Below are positions 7,107 to 9,023 of a stretch of DNA of 9,023 bases, piece after piece (position 1 is the first letter of the stretch; every line of letters begins with the position of its first letter). The DNA comes from Actinobacteria bacterium UBA5176 (GTDB taxonomy: Bacteria > Actinomycetota > UBA4738): assembly GCA_002413305.1 (NCBI GenBank), contig DHWS01000026.1, positions 1 to 9,023 of the forward strand, written 5' to 3'. Under the pieces are notes generated by a model. The model ran no database searches, was not told where the DNA came from, and saw nothing but the letters and a program-made list of their open reading frames with translations. The position numbers and the translations under genes are program-made.

Positions 7107-7123
7107 CTACATCGCACCTCCTT
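7107..7123 (-). promoter_or_regulatory. Strong Shine-Dalgarno followed by an ATG-TAG minimal ORF in the regulator leader
   Basis: On the minus strand a near-perfect AAGGAGGT (7123-7116) is followed after three bases by ATG (7112-7110) and immediately by TAG (7109-7107). It lies 59 bases before GTG 7048. The same Shine-Dalgarno could serve GTG 7105, in frame with the regulator, with 10 bases of spacing. So it is either the true start signal of a slightly longer regulator or a start-stop leader that loads and releases ribosomes. Confidence 0.45.
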
Positions 7124-7148
7124 CCTACCGGTAGCCCGACGGGGACCT

Positions 7149-7195
7149 TTCAGGGCGCTTCAGCCGGCGTTCAGCCCGGCTCAGGGACCCTTCAG
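7149..7195. promoter_or_regulatory. Five helically phased TTCAG/CTCAG repeats, candidate SARP-type operator
   Basis: TTCAG starts at 7149, 7159, 7170 and 7191, with one variant CTCAG at 7180, so the steps are 10, 11, 10 and 11 bp. Read on the minus strand they are (G/C)CTGA(A/G) units leading toward the regulator gene. SARP-family winged helices bind tandem direct repeats about 11 bp apart upstream of the -10. The array lies between the divergent regulator and DUF4185 genes, so autoregulation, control of the secreted protein, or both are possible. A 10-bp palindrome CTACCGGTAG (7125-7134) sits between the array and the regulator start. No clear -35/-10 pair is visible in either direction. Confidence 0.65.
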
Positions 7196-7209
7196 CGCCT
7201 CGACCGACC

Positions 7210-8433
7210 GTGGCATCCATGGACGGCGAGACGAGCAGGGGGAACGCGAACCACCCGGCCGGATGGGCGGACCGAAGCACGGGACGCGGCCGGGGACGGG
7301 CCCGGTCCTGGCATGCCCGGGCCGCTGCGCTCATCCTCGCCGCGGCGCTCGGCGGAGCCGCCCCGGCGGTGCTGGCCGGCCAGGCCCCGTTCGTTCCGGC
7401 TCAGCTGGTCAGCGTCCGCGGGAGCAGGCCGGCCGGTCCTCCACACGGGCTCAATGGGGCTTCCTGTTCGACCCCGGCCCCGGACACGGCGAGCGGTTTC
7501 GCCGCCGCGCTGGACGCCCTTCCCGACGATCAGTGGCTGGCCGGTGACCAGGCACTGAGCGTGCTCCTCCCAGGCGGCGGGATCGTGTGGCTGTGGGGCG
7601 ACACGCTTCGCACCAACGGCTTCGTCCACAACAGCGGCATCCTTCAGACCGGCGGCTGCCTCACCGTTCTGAAGAGCGGCGCATCAGAGCTCATCCCAAA
7701 CCTGCCGGATGGAACGTGGTACTGGCCCAGCTCCGCGGTCACCCGAGGCCGGAAGCTCTACGTGTTCGTCACCCACGTCCGGGCGGCCGGAGGCACGAAC
7801 GGGTTCGGGCCGGTCGGGACCGACCTGGCCGTGTTCGACGTCGGCCTGGACGGCGTGCCGGTCTTCGATCGCATCCTGCCGACGCCCTCCAGTGATGCAC
7901 CGCAGGGTCAGATCCACTACGGGGCCGCCGCGGCGCAGGGACCGGACGGCTACACCTACGTGTACGGGTCGCGGTTCGTGAGCGGGGCGTTCGGCAAGGC
8001 CGTCTACCTGGCCCGGGTGCCGAGCGTCGGGCTGGCCTCCCTTTCGGCATGGCGCTTCTGGACGGGCTCGGGATGGAGCAGGGACACCTCGAAGGCCGCC
8101 CAGATCGTCCCTCCCACCCCGGACGGCTGGTCCAGCTCGTTCTCCGCCTTCACCGACCCCTCGGGCGGGTGGGTCGTGCTGACCAAGGAGAACGAATTCC
8201 TCGGCCGGTACCTGATCTCGGCCACGGCCCCGAACCCGTGGGGTCCGTGGACGGTCTCCGATCTGGTGGACATCTCGAGCTCGGTCGACCACTACTTGTA
8301 CACGCCGCTCGCGCATCCCGAGGAACACCTGGCAAGCGGGAAGGTCCTGGTCACCGTGTGTAACGGGGGGCCGGACGCGATTTCGGATCCTGCGCACCGG
8401 TACCGGCCCACGTTCATGGAGCTCCAGCCCTGA
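7210..8433 (+). CDS. Secreted DUF4185-like beta-propeller protein, possible glycoside hydrolase
   Basis: A 407-aa exported protein. A long Arg-rich N-region (to about 37) precedes a hydrophobic Ala/Leu core (38-55), with likely signal-peptidase cleavage after AVLA (about 56/57). There is no lipobox Cys and no twin-Arg motif. The mature part is rich in Trp, Tyr and Gly with propeller-like recurring strands: WLWGDT (127-132), YWPSSAV (171-177), YVYGSR (250-255) and YTPLAHPE (364-371). The W-x-GDT then N-S-G arrangement resembles DUF4185 proteins, some of which are endo-D-arabinanases (GH183), so an extracellular carbohydrate role is possible. The family match comes from motif memory and the substrate is unknown. 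The start is GTG 7210 or ATG 7219; neither has a clear Shine-Dalgarno. It diverges from the regulator gene, sharing a 161-bp control region, and is followed 53 bp later by an acyltransferase gene. Confidence 0.65.
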   Translation: MASMDGETSRGNANHPAGWADRSTGRGRGRARSWHARAAALILAAALGGAAPAVLAGQAPFVPAQLVSVRGSRPAGPPHGLNGASCSTPAPDTASGFAAALDALPDDQWLAGDQALSVLLPGGGIVWLWGDTLRTNGFVHNSGILQTGGCLTVLKSGASELIPNLPDGTWYWPSSAVTRGRKLYVFVTHVRAAGGTNGFGPVGTDLAVFDVGLDGVPVFDRILPTPSSDAPQGQIHYGAAAAQGPDGYTYVYGSRFVSGAFGKAVYLARVPSVGLASLSAWRFWTGSGWSRDTSKAAQIVPPTPDGWSSSFSAFTDPSGGWVVLTKENEFLGRYLISATAPNPWGPWTVSDLVDISSSVDHYLYTPLAHPEEHLASGKVLVTVCNGGPDAISDPAHRYRPTFMELQP

Positions 8434-8486
8434 GGCTGAGCCTCCATACGAACATTGAACCGGCCCTTCGAACCTGCCCATACTTC

Positions 8487-9008
8487 GTGGGACATCCAGA
8501 CAGGGAGGAAGGCACGGACCGTTCTCGTTCGACATCCCTGGTCGCGGCCGGTCCGGTGGGCCGCGGCGACGACCGACTCGGCCAGCGGCTGGGACACCGG
8601 GGCGACATCCAGGGGCTCCGCGCGGTTGCGGTCCTGCTCGTCGCGCTCGGGCACGCCGGGGTGGGGTTCCTGAAGGGCGGGTTCGTCGGGGTCGACGTGT
8701 TCTTCGTGCTGTCCGGCTTCCTGATCACCGGGCTGCTGTTGGCCGGCGCGGCGAAGCAGGGATACGTCTCGCTGCGGGAGTTCTACGCCCGGCGAGCCAA
8801 GCGGATCCTGCCCGCGGCGGCGCTCACGCTGGTCATGACCGACTTCGCCGCGTATCACCTTCTGAACTTCGTGCGGGCCAAGCAGGCGGTGATCGACAGC
8901 ATCTGGGCTGCCTTCTTCTCTGCGAACGTCCAGTTCGCCCGCCGGGGCGTCGACTACTTCTCACGCGGGCAGCCACCGTCGCCGGTCCAGCACTACTGGT
9001 GGCACTGA
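8487..9008 (+). CDS. N-terminal part of an acyltransferase-3 (OafA/YrhL-like) membrane protein, frame broken
   Basis: This family of integral-membrane O-acyltransferases modifies exopolysaccharide, peptidoglycan or LPS sugars. The fragment has the opening DIQGLRAVAVLLVALGH with candidate catalytic His 56, then GGFVGVDVFFVLSGFLITGLL (about 64-84), the basic FYARRAKRILPA loop (99-110), a second membrane helix (about 110-127), and PSPVQHYW (164-171). In full-length relatives (usually at least 350 aa, about ten helices) HYW is followed by SLAVEEQFY. Here it is followed by W-H-stop, and no other frame of the remaining bases restores that motif. The protein is therefore cut to about 173 aa and should be inactive, unless this is a sequence or assembly break near the end of the window. 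GTG 8487 has no good Shine-Dalgarno. GTG 8556 would give a shorter product starting close to the family motif. Confidence 0.75.
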   Translation: MGHPDREEGTDRSRSTSLVAAGPVGRGDDRLGQRLGHRGDIQGLRAVAVLLVALGHAGVGFLKGGFVGVDVFFVLSGFLITGLLLAGAAKQGYVSLREFYARRAKRILPAAALTLVMTDFAAYHLLNFVRAKQAVIDSIWAAFFSANVQFARRGVDYFSRGQPPSPVQHYWWH

Positions 9009-9023
9009 CGCTCCTATAGTCCG

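Noticed and set aside
8432..8444. GAGGC-TGA-GCCTC hairpin after the DUF4185-like gene as a terminator
   Set aside because: The stem is only 5 bp with a 3-base loop, it overlaps the stop codon, and no T-run follows.

Overview
The window is strongly G+C-rich throughout, uses GTG starts alongside ATG, and carries a BTAD-type (SARP/AfsR-like) regulator fused to a class III nucleotidyl cyclase and an AAA ATPase. That combination is typical of high-GC soil Actinomycetota and of Chloroflexota such as the Limnocylindria. I cannot decide between the two from sequence alone. There are no rRNA, tRNA, CRISPR or recognisable transposase genes.

Layout. Positions 1-271 hold no convincing gene, only a 50-bp-spaced repeat pair and a small hairpin. 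Positions 272-2747 on the minus strand are a compact three-gene unit, read right to left. It encodes a 130-aa protein with a Pro/Gly-rich, Cys-ending tail, then an aminoglycoside-phosphotransferase-fold kinase, then a HopA1-domain protein. The last two genes are joined by a TGATG stop/start overlap. Upstream of the unit on the same strand lies a giant regulator (2855-7048, about 1,397 aa). A divergent control region (7049-7209) has five TTCAG-like pentamers spaced 10/11/10/11 bp and a strong Shine-Dalgarno leading into an ATG-TAG mini-ORF. On the plus strand follow a secreted DUF4185-like beta-propeller protein (7210-8433) and the first third of an acyltransferase-3 (OafA-like) membrane protein. 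The acyltransferase reading frame breaks exactly at its HYW signature near the window end.

How it may work together. An APH-like kinase next to a HopA1-domain protein is the split Ser/Thr dehydration machinery known from class V lanthipeptides (LxmK/LxmY type) and thioamitides (TvaC/TvaD type): the kinase phosphorylates Ser/Thr and the HopA1 protein is assigned the elimination step. The 130-aa protein sits where a precursor peptide would be. It ends in a tail with two Cys, one Ser and one Thr, and the Thr lies five residues before the C-terminal Cys. I therefore read 272-2747 as a probable small, unusual RiPP (lanthipeptide- or thioamitide-like) locus, possibly under the control of the adjacent BTAD-cyclase-ATPase regulator. 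No LanC/LxmX cyclase, Cys decarboxylase, protease or exporter is visible, so the system is either minimal, completed in trans, or continued beyond the left edge.
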